Shown: positions 32,115-39,565 of the stretch, one piece after another | How the letters are laid out: the number at the start of each line of letters is the position of its first letter | Position numbering within the stretch: the first letter of the stretch is position 1 | Assembly (NCBI GenBank): GCA_963930955.1 | Contig: OZ006967.1 | Span: 1 to 64,000, forward strand | Source: Scatomonas sp963930955 | Lineage (GTDB): Bacteria > Bacillota > Clostridia > Lachnospirales > Lachnospiraceae | DNA length: 64,000 bases | Reading direction: 5' to 3' | Program-made: the position numbers and the translations under genes | Notes under the pieces: generated by a model | Told to the model about the DNA's origin: nothing | Seen by the model: the letters and a program-made list of their open reading frames with translations, nothing else | Databases searched by the model: none

Positions 32115-32891
32115 ATGTCATTTAATAAAGTGGAACTGTGCGGCATCAATACTTCCAAGCTTCCTGTTCTGACACCGGAACAGAAGACTTCCCTTCTTGA
32201 AAAAATCCGTCAGGGAGACCCCGGGGCCCGGGAAGCTTATATCAAGGGAAATCTGCGGCTGGTCCTGAGCGTGATCAAACGTTTCTCCGCCAGCAGCGAA
32301 AACGCTGATGATCTTTTTCAGATCGGCTGCATCGGGCTTATGAAAGCCGTAGACAATTTTGACCTGACCCTGGGGGTCCAGTTCAGCACCTACGCAGTGC
32401 CTATGATCATCGGGGAGATCCGCCGCTATCTCCGGGACAATAATTCCATCCGGGTTTCCCGCTCCCTGCGGGATACGGCCTACAAAGCTATCTACGCCAG
32501 AGAAAACTATGTGAAAGATCATCTGCGGGAGCCTACTATTCTGGAAATCGCTGAGGAAACCGGGATCAGCAAGGAGGAAATTGTCTACGCCCTGGACGCC
32601 ATTCAAAGTCCCATGAGTCTCTATGAGCCCGTATATACGGAGGGCGGCGACACCCTGTATGTCATGGATCAGATCAGCGACAAGAAAAACCGGGAGGAAA
32701 ACTGGATCCAGGATCTGGCTCTGCAGGAAGCCATCTCCCGGCTGAATCCCCGGGAGAAACGCATTATCCGCCTGCGCTTTTTTGAAGGCCGCACCCAGAT
32801 GGAAGTGGCCGGTGAGATCGGAATTTCCCAGGCCCAGGTCAGCCGCCTGGAAAAAAACGCTCTGCGGGCCATGAGAGCCTATCTGTCCTGA
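32115..32891 (+). CDS. sigG: Sporulation sigma factor SigG
   Basis: 258 residues. The N-terminal KVELCGINTSKLPVLTPEQK is characteristic of SigG, followed by region 2 (DDLFQIGCIGLMKAVDNFDL...FSTYAVPMIIGEIRRYLRD) and region 4 with EIGISQAQVSRLEKNALRAM. It drives late forespore transcription. AGGAGG lies 9 bases before ATG 32115. Upstream, GTTTA with GGGAATAGC about 17 bases on (near 32018-32048) is a weak match to a SigF/SigG promoter. It faces sigE instead of following it. Confidence 0.95.
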   Translation: MSFNKVELCGINTSKLPVLTPEQKTSLLEKIRQGDPGAREAYIKGNLRLVLSVIKRFSASSENADDLFQIGCIGLMKAVDNFDLTLGVQFSTYAVPMIIGEIRRYLRDNNSIRVSRSLRDTAYKAIYARENYVKDHLREPTILEIAEETGISKEEIVYALDAIQSPMSLYEPVYTEGGDTLYVMDQISDKKNREENWIQDLALQEAISRLNPREKRIIRLRFFEGRTQMEVAGEIGISQAQVSRLEKNALRAMRAYLS

Positions 32892-32914
32892 GGCCCGGGC
32901 GCCGTAAAAGGCCA

Positions 32915-32963
32915 CAGATCCCGGAACCGGAAGGAATCGTCTTCCTTCTGGTTCCGGGATCTG
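32915..32963. terminator. Hairpin between convergent sigG and sigE
   Basis: CAGATCCCGGAACC pairs with GGTTCCGGGATCTG, extended by GAAGGAA/TTCCTTC. It lies midway between the two stops; T-runs are short, so it may be a weak bidirectional terminator. Confidence 0.6.
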
Positions 32964-33001
32964 CGAAAATTCACGCAGGGCCCGCCAGGGGGCCTGCAGC
33001 C

Positions 33002-33742
33002 TTATTCATAGCGGACAATTTCTTTTTTCAGCCGCTTCATAATGCGTTTTTCCAGCCTGGAAATGTAGGACTGGGAAATTCCCAGCAGATCCGCCACCTC
33101 CTTCTGGGTTTTTTCTCTGCCTTCCGGCATATTAATGCCAAACCGCAGCTTTACAATGATCTGCTCTCTCTCTGACAATTTACGTATGGCCTTGCCCAGC
33201 AGATTTTTTTCCACTTCATCCTCCAGGCCCCGGTAGATTACATCCTCATCCGTGCCCAGGATGTCTGACAACAGCAGTTCGTTGCCGTCCCAGTCTACAT
33301 TCAGAGGTTCATCGATGGAGACTTCCAGCCGGGTCTTGCTGTTCCGCCTGAGATACATAAGGATCTCGTTCTCAATGCAGCGGGAGGCGTAAGTAGCCAG
33401 CTTGATCTTTTTTTCCGGATTGAAAGTATTGATGGCCTTAATCAGCCCGATGGTGCCGATGGAGATCAGATCCTCCACCCCCACGCCGGTATTGTCAAAT
33501 TTCTGGGCGATGTAGACCACCAGCCTCAGATTATGTTCAATGAGACAGGCCCGGGCCTCCTGATTCTCCGGCTTCTGCAGAGCGGCAATGGCTTCCGCCT
33601 CCGCCTCCGGACTTAAGGGGGAGGGCAGGACGTCTGTCCCTCCAATGTAGTACAGCTCTCCGGACTTTCCCAGGAAAGCCGGAGAAAACCTTGGTAACAT
33701 ACGCAGCCGAAAGTGGTCCGGCAGTGCGGCGTGCATGATCAT
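33002..33742 (-). CDS. sigE: Sporulation sigma factor SigE (pro-form)
   Basis: 246 residues. The N-terminal pro-sequence (about 1-33, IMHAALPDHFRLRML) precedes the GELYYIGGTDVLPSPL junction where SpoIIGA cleaves. Region 2 is VEDLISIGTIGLIKAINTFNPEKKIKLATYASRCIENEI; region 4 ends LLGISQSYISRLEKRIMKRLKK. Directs mother-cell transcription. AGGAGG lies 8 bases before ATG 33742, 12 bases after the spoIIGA stop. Confidence 0.96.
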   Translation of the reverse strand: MIMHAALPDHFRLRMLPRFSPAFLGKSGELYYIGGTDVLPSPLSPEAEAEAIAALQKPENQEARACLIEHNLRLVVYIAQKFDNTGVGVEDLISIGTIGLIKAINTFNPEKKIKLATYASRCIENEILMYLRRNSKTRLEVSIDEPLNVDWDGNELLLSDILGTDEDVIYRGLEDEVEKNLLGKAIRKLSEREQIIVKLRFGINMPEGREKTQKEVADLLGISQSYISRLEKRIMKRLKKEIVRYE

Positions 33743-33754
33743 GATGCATTCCTC

Positions 33755-34612
33755 CTAACTGTTTATCAGATCTGGATTCAAAATCATCTGATAGCTCCGG
33801 GGAGAAGAACCATGCTCTCTGTCAATGGCGACCACCGGATGGGGGATCACCCTGCTGGTATTCCCGTTTTCCAGATAGAGGGCGTCCAGGATCAGAGCGG
33901 GAAGCAGCCCTTCTGTGCAGCCTACGCTTCGGAAGGAAACGTAATGTGGGTGCAGATAAGCTAATACTTCCGGCCTTTCCGGCTCTCTCAGGCTGCAGAA
34001 GGCCTCCAGCTCCTCCCGTACCTCTCCGGGAAATAAGTCTTTTATCAGAGAATCGCTTATTACGGAAACAGGCCTGCGGTAAGTGGCATCCCACAGCCCG
34101 TTCCCTGTATCGTACAGTCCTTTCACCTCTTTGCGGAAATCTCCGCTGTACAGAACCACTTTCCAGTATTTTCCCAGCCGGCTCCTGAGGGCTTCATAAG
34201 ACCAGAGAAGCAGAGTCACGGCTCCATAGGCAGCCGCTCCCCAGAGCATGGAAAAACGTGCTCCTTCCGTCCCCGCAAAACGAAGCAGCAGACGGTACAG
34301 GGCGCAGAAAAGGAAAGCTGTCAGATACAGGCAGACAAATCCCTGCAGAAATCTTTTCTTATCTTTGATTTTGCAGCCAAACCTTACCATAAGTGCAGTG
34401 ACAGCCACAGAAACCAGTACCGTATTCAAAAGGAGATATCTTCTTATGAGAACAATTGCGAGACAGGTCATCGCTGAACCCAGGCCTGCGGCCGCCAGGC
34501 ATCGGAGACGTGTGGCAGAACATCTCATCAGCCGGACCGCCGTCCGGAGAAGGAAATAATCCATCACCAGATTTTCCACAAAGAATACATCGATGTACAG
34601 CTCATAGCTCAT
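33755..34612 (-). CDS. spoIIGA: Sigma-E processing peptidase SpoIIGA
   Basis: 285 residues: five hydrophobic segments in the first 140, then an aspartic protease-like cytoplasmic domain with LYDTGN at about 167-171 (catalytic Asp168) and a conserved FRSVGCTEGLLPALILD. It cleaves pro-SigE at the septum when triggered from the forespore. ATG 34612 (GGGGG 6 bases upstream) is preferred over 34639. Confidence 0.94.
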   Translation of the reverse strand: MSYELYIDVFFVENLVMDYFLLRTAVRLMRCSATRLRCLAAAGLGSAMTCLAIVLIRRYLLLNTVLVSVAVTALMVRFGCKIKDKKRFLQGFVCLYLTAFLFCALYRLLLRFAGTEGARFSMLWGAAAYGAVTLLLWSYEALRSRLGKYWKVVLYSGDFRKEVKGLYDTGNGLWDATYRRPVSVISDSLIKDLFPGEVREELEAFCSLREPERPEVLAYLHPHYVSFRSVGCTEGLLPALILDALYLENGNTSRVIPHPVVAIDREHGSSPRSYQMILNPDLINS

Positions 34613-34660
34613 AAAATACCCCCTGTATCCTGTGAACACTTACTGGAATAAGCAAGTTTC

Positions 34661-34693
34661 ATTATAGGTTACAGGGGGCATTTATTTTGTCAA
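34661..34693 (-). promoter_or_regulatory. spoIIG promoter with 21-base spacer
   Basis: Minus strand: TTGACA (34688-34693) and TATAAT (34661-34666), both perfect but separated by 21 bases rather than 17. The B. subtilis spoIIG promoter is known for the same abnormal spacing (22) and for needing Spo0A to activate housekeeping polymerase. Confidence 0.8.
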
Positions 34694-34726
34694 AACCCGG
34701 CTGTCGAAAAAAAGAGAGTTTCGACA
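34686..34726. promoter_or_regulatory. Spo0A boxes upstream of spoIIGA
   Basis: TTTGTCAAA overlaps the -35 (34686-34694), and TGTCGAA (34702-34708) with inverted TTCGACA (34720-34726) lie just upstream. TGTCGAA is the 0A-box core. The two perfect boxes can also be read as a hairpin (CTGTCGAAA/TTTCGACAG). Confidence 0.7.
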
Positions 34727-34849
34727 GGGAGGGACAGCTTCCCTCTGTCCGCAAAATTTTTATCCGGATCCTGAAAGGATTCCCCCCCCTCTCTCGTATT
34801 TTATATAGAAACATATAAAGACGAATCACAAAAAGGAGGAACGATCATT

Positions 34850-35221
34850 ATGAAAAAACTTCTTACAGGCATCCTGACTGCAGGACTGGCACTCTCTCTG
34901 GGAATTCTGGGGGTATCGGCGGCTTCCGGAGCCAATTACAGGGATGACACCAACGATGGAATATGCGATTATAAAGAAAACAGCACCATCGTCTGCGTCA
35001 ATGACAAGGACCAGGATGGGATCTGTGATTACAGGGAGCCTGTATCTGCCTCCTGTATTAACGACAGGGACGGCGATGGAGTCTGCGATTACAGAGAAGA
35101 CGGAGAAAGACCTCTGGACGGCAGCGGTTCCCATCATAGAGGGCAGAACAGCGGCCAGGCCGGCGGAGAGCAGGAAAATACCGGCCGGGGCGGCGGCATG
35201 CAGCACCGGCGGGGCAGATAA
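34850..35221 (+). CDS. Secreted protein with three Asp-rich GICDY repeats
   Basis: 123 residues. Signal peptide 1-25 (KKLLTGILTAGLALSLGILG, cleavage near VSA-AS). Then three repeats of about 22 residues built on D-x-N/D-x-DG-I/V-C-DY-K/R-E (DTNDGICDYKE, DKDQDGICDYRE, DRDGDGVCDYRE), like calcium-binding EF-hand or thrombospondin type 3 loops with a cysteine. The tail is Gly/Gln/His/Arg-rich. AAAGGAGG precedes ATG 34850. An ECF sigma gene follows by 27 bases, so it may be the signal or target of that system. No named family. Confidence 0.75.
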   Translation: MKKLLTGILTAGLALSLGILGVSAASGANYRDDTNDGICDYKENSTIVCVNDKDQDGICDYREPVSASCINDRDGDGVCDYREDGERPLDGSGSHHRGQNSGQAGGEQENTGRGGGMQHRRGR

Positions 35222-35248
35222 GTTCACAGGAAAGGCAAGGAAAAAGCC

Positions 35249-35731
35249 ATGCGGGGAGAGCAGGAAGTTAACAGAGCTATTGAAGCTTACGGAAACCTGA
35301 TCCGGCGGATCTGCCTGATTCATCTGAAGAATCCGGCGGATACGGAGGATATTTTCCAGACGGTCTTTCTGAAGTATCTGCTCTCCTCCACCCCGTTTCA
35401 GAGCCAGGAGCATGAAAAAGCCTGGTTCATCCGGGTGACGGTCAATGCCTGCCGGGATCTGCTGAAAAGCGCTTTCCGCAGGCGGACTGTATCCCTGGAG
35501 TCCCTGACGGATCAGCCGGCCGTCCTGACAGAAGACAACCGGGAGGTTCTGGATGCGGTTCTGTCCCTGCCGGAAAAATACCGGGATGTGATCTATCTTT
35601 ACTATTATGAAGAGTACACTGCCCCGGAAATCGGATCGCTTCTGCACAAGAAGACCAATACCATCTATACCCTTTTAAACCGGGCCAAAAAAATCCTTAA
35701 GGAAAAGCTGGGAGGTGAGACAGATGCGTAA
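35249..35731 (+). CDS. ECF-type RNA polymerase sigma factor
   Basis: 160 residues: region 2 (NLIRRICLIHLKNPADTEDIFQTVFLKYL) and region 4 (LPEKYRDVIYLYYYEEYTAPEIGSLLHKKTNTIYTLLNRAKKIL). Group IV/ECF sigma factor that would transcribe stress or envelope genes on release from its anti-sigma factor, which follows with an 8-base overlap. A possible ECF-type autoregulatory promoter, TGAAAGG with CGTAT about 15 bases on, lies at 34772-34799. Confidence 0.9.
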   Translation: MRGEQEVNRAIEAYGNLIRRICLIHLKNPADTEDIFQTVFLKYLLSSTPFQSQEHEKAWFIRVTVNACRDLLKSAFRRRTVSLESLTDQPAVLTEDNREVLDAVLSLPEKYRDVIYLYYYEEYTAPEIGSLLHKKTNTIYTLLNRAKKILKEKLGGETDA

Positions 35732-36545
35732 CCGGATTCAGGATGCTTTTCATAAAATTCAGGCGGATCAGGCCTTAAAAGACCGCACGGCCGCCTTCGC
35801 GGCAGAGGAAATCCGCCGGCGCAGCGAAAACAGGAAGATGGTGCCGTTCCGGCTTCCGGCTGTTCTGGCCGCGGTCCTGGTCCTTTTTCTGACCGGGGCT
35901 GGCTTTTTCCGCAGCTATTATACGGTTTCCGCCGCCATCAGCGTGGATGCGGACGCCTCCCTGGAGCTGGGGATCAACTGTTTCGATCGGGTGATCGCCG
36001 TGGAGGGATACGGGAAAGCCGGGGAGGCCCTGGCGGAAATTCTGGATCTGCAGCATCAGGATTATCAGACTGCCCTGGAAACCCTGCTGGACCGGCTGGA
36101 AACCCAGGAGCAGCCATCGGAAGATAATCTGGTGGATATCACCGTGACCGGGAAGGATACGGCCCAGGCGGAAGAGATCCTGCAGGAAACCCGGGAGGAT
36201 ACGGCCCAGGCAGAGAATATCCGCTGCCAGGCCGGAAATTCTGAAGAAATGAAGACAGCCCGGGAGTCCGGACTGTCTTTTGGAAAATATCAGGCCTATC
36301 TGCAATTGTATGAGCTGGATCCTTCCATTGAGCCCCAGGCTGTGGCGGACCTCTCTATGAAACAGATCCGGGAATGGATCCGGAAACTTTCCCAGGAGGA
36401 AGCCCCTGAAAAAGAAGATTCTCTCACCGGCGGGGCGCCGGAGGATACGGTTTCTCAGCAGCCGGAATCCGGAAAAGGCCGGAAAGAACAACAGAGACAG
36501 GGACCGCAGCAGGGGCGCGGACAGGGCCGTAAAAACGCTCAATAG
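35724..36545 (+). CDS. RsgI-like membrane anti-sigma factor
   Basis: 273 residues. A short cytoplasmic N-terminus (1-36) is followed by one membrane span (about 39-59, LPAVLAAVLVLFLTGAGFF). Outside comes the RsgI-type middle domain: VSAAISVDADASLELGINCFDRVIAVEGYGKAGEALAEI. The C-terminal 70 residues are Gln/Gly/Lys-rich. It likely holds the sigma factor next door. ATG 35724 is preferred (GGAGG 8 bases upstream) over GTG 35715. Its stop overlaps the convergent lipoprotein gene by 7 bases. Confidence 0.8.
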   Translation: MRNRIQDAFHKIQADQALKDRTAAFAAEEIRRRSENRKMVPFRLPAVLAAVLVLFLTGAGFFRSYYTVSAAISVDADASLELGINCFDRVIAVEGYGKAGEALAEILDLQHQDYQTALETLLDRLETQEQPSEDNLVDITVTGKDTAQAEEILQETREDTAQAENIRCQAGNSEEMKTARESGLSFGKYQAYLQLYELDPSIEPQAVADLSMKQIREWIRKLSQEEAPEKEDSLTGGAPEDTVSQQPESGKGRKEQQRQGPQQGRGQGRKNAQ

Positions 36546-37714
36546 TAGCAGCCATGCTCCTTCTGCCACGCATTGATACGGTCGATGTTTGTCTTCTCCA
36601 CCTCATTCATATCCGCGATCAGGCTGTTGGGATCTGTGTAAGTACAGCGGGCCCTGGCTTCCTCATACCAGTCCTTGCCGGAAAATTTTTCGGCGGCAGC
36701 CCGGCCGGTGTCTGAAGAAGTACCGAAGGTATAGCCGTACCGGGCCAGGATCTCATTAATGGCCATCTGGGAATTGCTGTGCATCTCCTCAATAGTAGGG
36801 GCCTCCATAGTATCCAGTTCCTGATCCGTCAGCACCTGCTGGCTGCTGTAGGGAAACATAAAATCGGAAGCCTCGGCGGCCAGGCCGTTGTGGATGGCGA
36901 TCTCCTGCACCGGCCCGCTGTGAATCTCCTCTTCCTCCTGTTCCCTGCCGGGAATCTCCAAAAACGCCACCTGGATCCGCTGGGAATCGTACGCATTTTT
37001 TTCTGTTTCTGTCAGAGCGGTCTTCCCTCCGTCCTCATAACGATAATAAGCGGAGCCCTGGCCGCTTTCCGCAGGCTCCCAGCCGATCACAAAGTCCGAG
37101 ACCAGCTGTCCCTGCCGCAGAACAAAGTATCCCAGTCCGCCGGCGCTGACAGAAGGACGCGTCTCCGTATAGACCAGCGCCCGATGTCTGGAGGAATAAA
37201 ACAGTCCTGCGTAGTGATAGATATCCTTCACCAGCTGTACCTGGCCGCTCTCCGGATCAAAGGTAAAGAGCAGGGTATTCGTCCACTCTCCCGGGCTGCC
37301 CCCAACCAGCAGTTCCGGGATCTGATCCTGATCCACATCCAGCATGGCATACTGGACGGCCGGATATTCCCAGGCAGCAGTATACGCTTCATACTGTCCC
37401 TGATTCAGAAAGTCTGTGTAAACAGCCTGCACTTCCGCCTGGGATATGTCCGGTTCCGGCGTCTGGGTCAGCACCGGCCGGGGCTCCCGCTCTTCCTGAA
37501 TCCCCTCCGGAGATGGCTCCGGCGAAGGCGTCTCCTGGGGTGTCGGAGTCTGTTCCCCGGAACTGGCGGAATCGATAGAAGATTCCGCCAGTTCCGCTCC
37601 CTTCTCCGCCAGTTCCCTCAGAGCCCCCTCCAGGGAACATCCGGAAAGAGTCAGAGCTGCCCCTCCCCAGAGCAGCAGACTCAAAATTTTTCTTTTCACT
37701 GTTTTTCTCATCAT
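36539..37714 (-). CDS. Lipoprotein of unknown function
   Basis: 391 residues. Lipoprotein signal KRKILSLLLWGGAALTLSGC with lipobox LSGC. A Pro/Glu/Thr-rich linker (about 40-85) leads to a soluble domain with DVDQDQIPELLVGG, a VCBS/FG-GAP-like loop seen in many clostridial lipoproteins, and GLGYFVLRQGQLVSDFV. Start ATG 37714 has AAGGAG 10 bases upstream. It follows aroD by 16 bases and may share its transcript. Function not recognised. Confidence 0.75.
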   Translation of the reverse strand: MMRKTVKRKILSLLLWGGAALTLSGCSLEGALRELAEKGAELAESSIDSASSGEQTPTPQETPSPEPSPEGIQEEREPRPVLTQTPEPDISQAEVQAVYTDFLNQGQYEAYTAAWEYPAVQYAMLDVDQDQIPELLVGGSPGEWTNTLLFTFDPESGQVQLVKDIYHYAGLFYSSRHRALVYTETRPSVSAGGLGYFVLRQGQLVSDFVIGWEPAESGQGSAYYRYEDGGKTALTETEKNAYDSQRIQVAFLEIPGREQEEEEIHSGPVQEIAIHNGLAAEASDFMFPYSSQQVLTDQELDTMEAPTIEEMHSNSQMAINEILARYGYTFGTSSDTGRAAAEKFSGKDWYEEARARCTYTDPNSLIADMNEVEKTNIDRINAWQKEHGCYY

Positions 37715-37730
37715 TCTTTTCTCTCTCCTT

Positions 37731-38489
37731 CTACTGTGCGGTCCATGCCAGGATCTTCCGCAGATCTTCTGCCGGCAGCTGCCCCGGCGCGGAGGCCTCC
37801 CCCGCAGTGCCAAAGGTAATCGCGGAGCCGGTAAGACCTCCGCTGATCCGTGAGATCATTCCAAGGGTTCCCATGGACATGGTAACTACCGGCTGCTCTC
37901 TCCTGCCGGATTCCTTCAGGGTCGCAGCCATGAGCCGCAGAACATCCTCCCGGCTTTCCGGCATCACTGCCAGTTTCAGAATATCCGCCCCGGAGGCTGC
38001 CAGGTTTTCGAAAATCTCTTCCAGCTCCTGCTGTTCCGGAGTGCGGTCAAAATAGTGACGGCTTCCGATGACCGGCTTCCCTTCTTCCCGGATCTGCCGG
38101 ATCAGACTGCTGCTGTCCCAGCGGGGATTCAGCGCTTCCACATCTACCAGGTCGATCTCCGGCTGCCGGGCTGCCCAGAGGTTCAGCTCCCGGTAGGCCT
38201 CTTTGCTAAGCTCCCGGCTGCCTCCCTCCTCCCGGCTGCGGAAAGTAAACAGCAGGGGAATCTCTCCCAGAAGGTCCGCGATTTGAGACAGAACCTCCGC
38301 CCGCCTGCTTTCATCCAAAAGTTCCTCCCAGAAATCAATTCTCCATTCCGCCAGATCCGGACCGGCGGCGGCGGCAGCTTTTGCCCCCTCCAGAATTTCT
38401 TCTTTACTTTTTCCCGTAACAGGTACGCAGATCCCGGGGGTTCCCTCCCCGATCCGGATTCCCCTGAGGGCAACAATCCTTTTATTCAT
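37731..38489 (-). CDS. aroD: Type I 3-dehydroquinate dehydratase
   Basis: 252 residues. Shikimate pathway step 3, via a Schiff base on Lys172 (DILKLAVMP) with His145 (VIGSRHYFDRTP) as general base; substrate arginine in EWRIDFWEE and the MSMGTLGMISRISG loop are present. GAGGTG precedes ATG 38489. Divergent from aroE, so the two pathway genes share a 152-bp control region containing a solo repeat arm. Confidence 0.94.
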   Translation of the reverse strand: MNKRIVALRGIRIGEGTPGICVPVTGKSKEEILEGAKAAAAAGPDLAEWRIDFWEELLDESRRAEVLSQIADLLGEIPLLFTFRSREEGGSRELSKEAYRELNLWAARQPEIDLVDVEALNPRWDSSSLIRQIREEGKPVIGSRHYFDRTPEQQELEEIFENLAASGADILKLAVMPESREDVLRLMAATLKESGRREQPVVTMSMGTLGMISRISGGLTGSAITFGTAGEASAPGQLPAEDLRKILAWTAQ

Positions 38490-38520
38490 AAAACACCTCG
38501 TTAATCTGTATTTTTCTGTT

Positions 38521-38544
38521 CCCTTGTACACTGATGCTATTGTA
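38521..38544 (-). repeat. Solo arm of the palindromic repeat family (copy E)
   Basis: CCCTTGTACACTGATGCTA plus ATTGTA, so the minus strand reads TACAATAGCATCAGTGTACA, the same edge as copies B and F. TACAAT is placed as a -10 for aroD, though no good -35 lies 17 bases upstream. Confidence 0.7.
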
Positions 38545-38641
38545 GCAAAAAAACACCGCCGGCACCACTGTTTCCTTTTTCTTTGATCCCTGCTATAATA
38601 AATGCAGCGCAATGCAGACATTTCATTTTACGGAGGTTGCC

Positions 38642-39514
38642 ATGAGGGAATTTACGATTACCGGACACACCGGTCTCACAGGCCTGCTGGGGAGCCCGGT
38701 GGCTCACAGTATTTCGCCGATGATGCACAATGAGGCTTTCCGGCTTCTTGGACTGGATTATGTGTATCTTTGTTTTGACGTGGGAGAAGAAAAGCTGGAA
38801 GAAGCGGTCCGGGGCCTGAAGGCCTGCGGCATCCGGGGATTTAACCTGACCATGCCGGACAAAAACAAAATGGCGGAACTGGCAGATCAGCTTTCTCCGG
38901 CCGCAGAAATCATCGGTGCCGTTAACACTGTGGTGAATGAGCAGGGCCGCCTGGTAGGCCACAATACAGACGGGGAAGGATTTCTCCGCTCGCTCCGGGA
39001 AGAAGGTCTGGAGATTTCCGGACAAAATCTTACGATCCTGGGGGCCGGCGGAGCAGCCACAGCCATCTGCGCCCAGGCAGCTCTGGATGGCGCCGCCTCC
39101 ATCCGGATCTTCGCCAGACCTTCCAGCCGGTTTCATCAGCGGACCCTGAAACTGGCAGACACCATCTGCCGGACCACTGCCTGCCGGGCGGAACTGTGGG
39201 ACCAGCGGGATACCCTGGCCCTGAAAAAATCCCTGGAGGACTCCCTGCTGCTGATCAACGCCACTTCTGTGGGGATGGCTCCCGACACAGAGGTATCCCT
39301 CATAGAAGATATGTCCCTGCTTCCCCCGGAGCTTACCGTGGCGGATATCATCTACAATCCCCGGGAGACCCGGCTGCTGCGGCTGGCCCGGGAGTTCGGC
39401 CATAAAACCTTCAACGGCATGTACATGCTGCTTTATCAGGGCGCGGCGGCTTTCCGCCTGTGGACCGGGCAGGACATGCCGGTGGATCCCATCCGGGAAA
39501 AATATTTCCGTTGA
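38642..39514 (+). CDS. aroE: Shikimate dehydrogenase
   Basis: 290 residues. Substrate motif SPVAHSISPMMHN, catalytic Lys74 (NLTMPDKNK) and Asp110 (GHNTDGEGF), then the NADP domain GAGGAATAICAQAA. Reduces 3-dehydroshikimate. GGAGG lies 5 bases before ATG 38642; an upstream ATG at 38612 has no ribosome site. TATAAT at 38594-38599 is a likely -10, with a poor -35. Confidence 0.95.
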   Translation: MREFTITGHTGLTGLLGSPVAHSISPMMHNEAFRLLGLDYVYLCFDVGEEKLEEAVRGLKACGIRGFNLTMPDKNKMAELADQLSPAAEIIGAVNTVVNEQGRLVGHNTDGEGFLRSLREEGLEISGQNLTILGAGGAATAICAQAALDGAASIRIFARPSSRFHQRTLKLADTICRTTACRAELWDQRDTLALKKSLEDSLLLINATSVGMAPDTEVSLIEDMSLLPPELTVADIIYNPRETRLLRLAREFGHKTFNGMYMLLYQGAAAFRLWTGQDMPVDPIREKYFR

Positions 39515-39522
39515 ACAAAGAG

Positions 39523-39555
39523 GCTGCCGCACAATTCGTGCGGCAGCTCTTTTTA
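39523..39555 (+). terminator. Terminator of aroE
   Basis: GCTGCCGCAC (39523-39532) pairs with GTGCGGCAGC (39538-39547) followed by TCTTTTTA. It sits between the convergent aroE and ftsZ stops and may serve both. Confidence 0.9.
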
Positions 39556-39565
39556 TACTTAAGGA

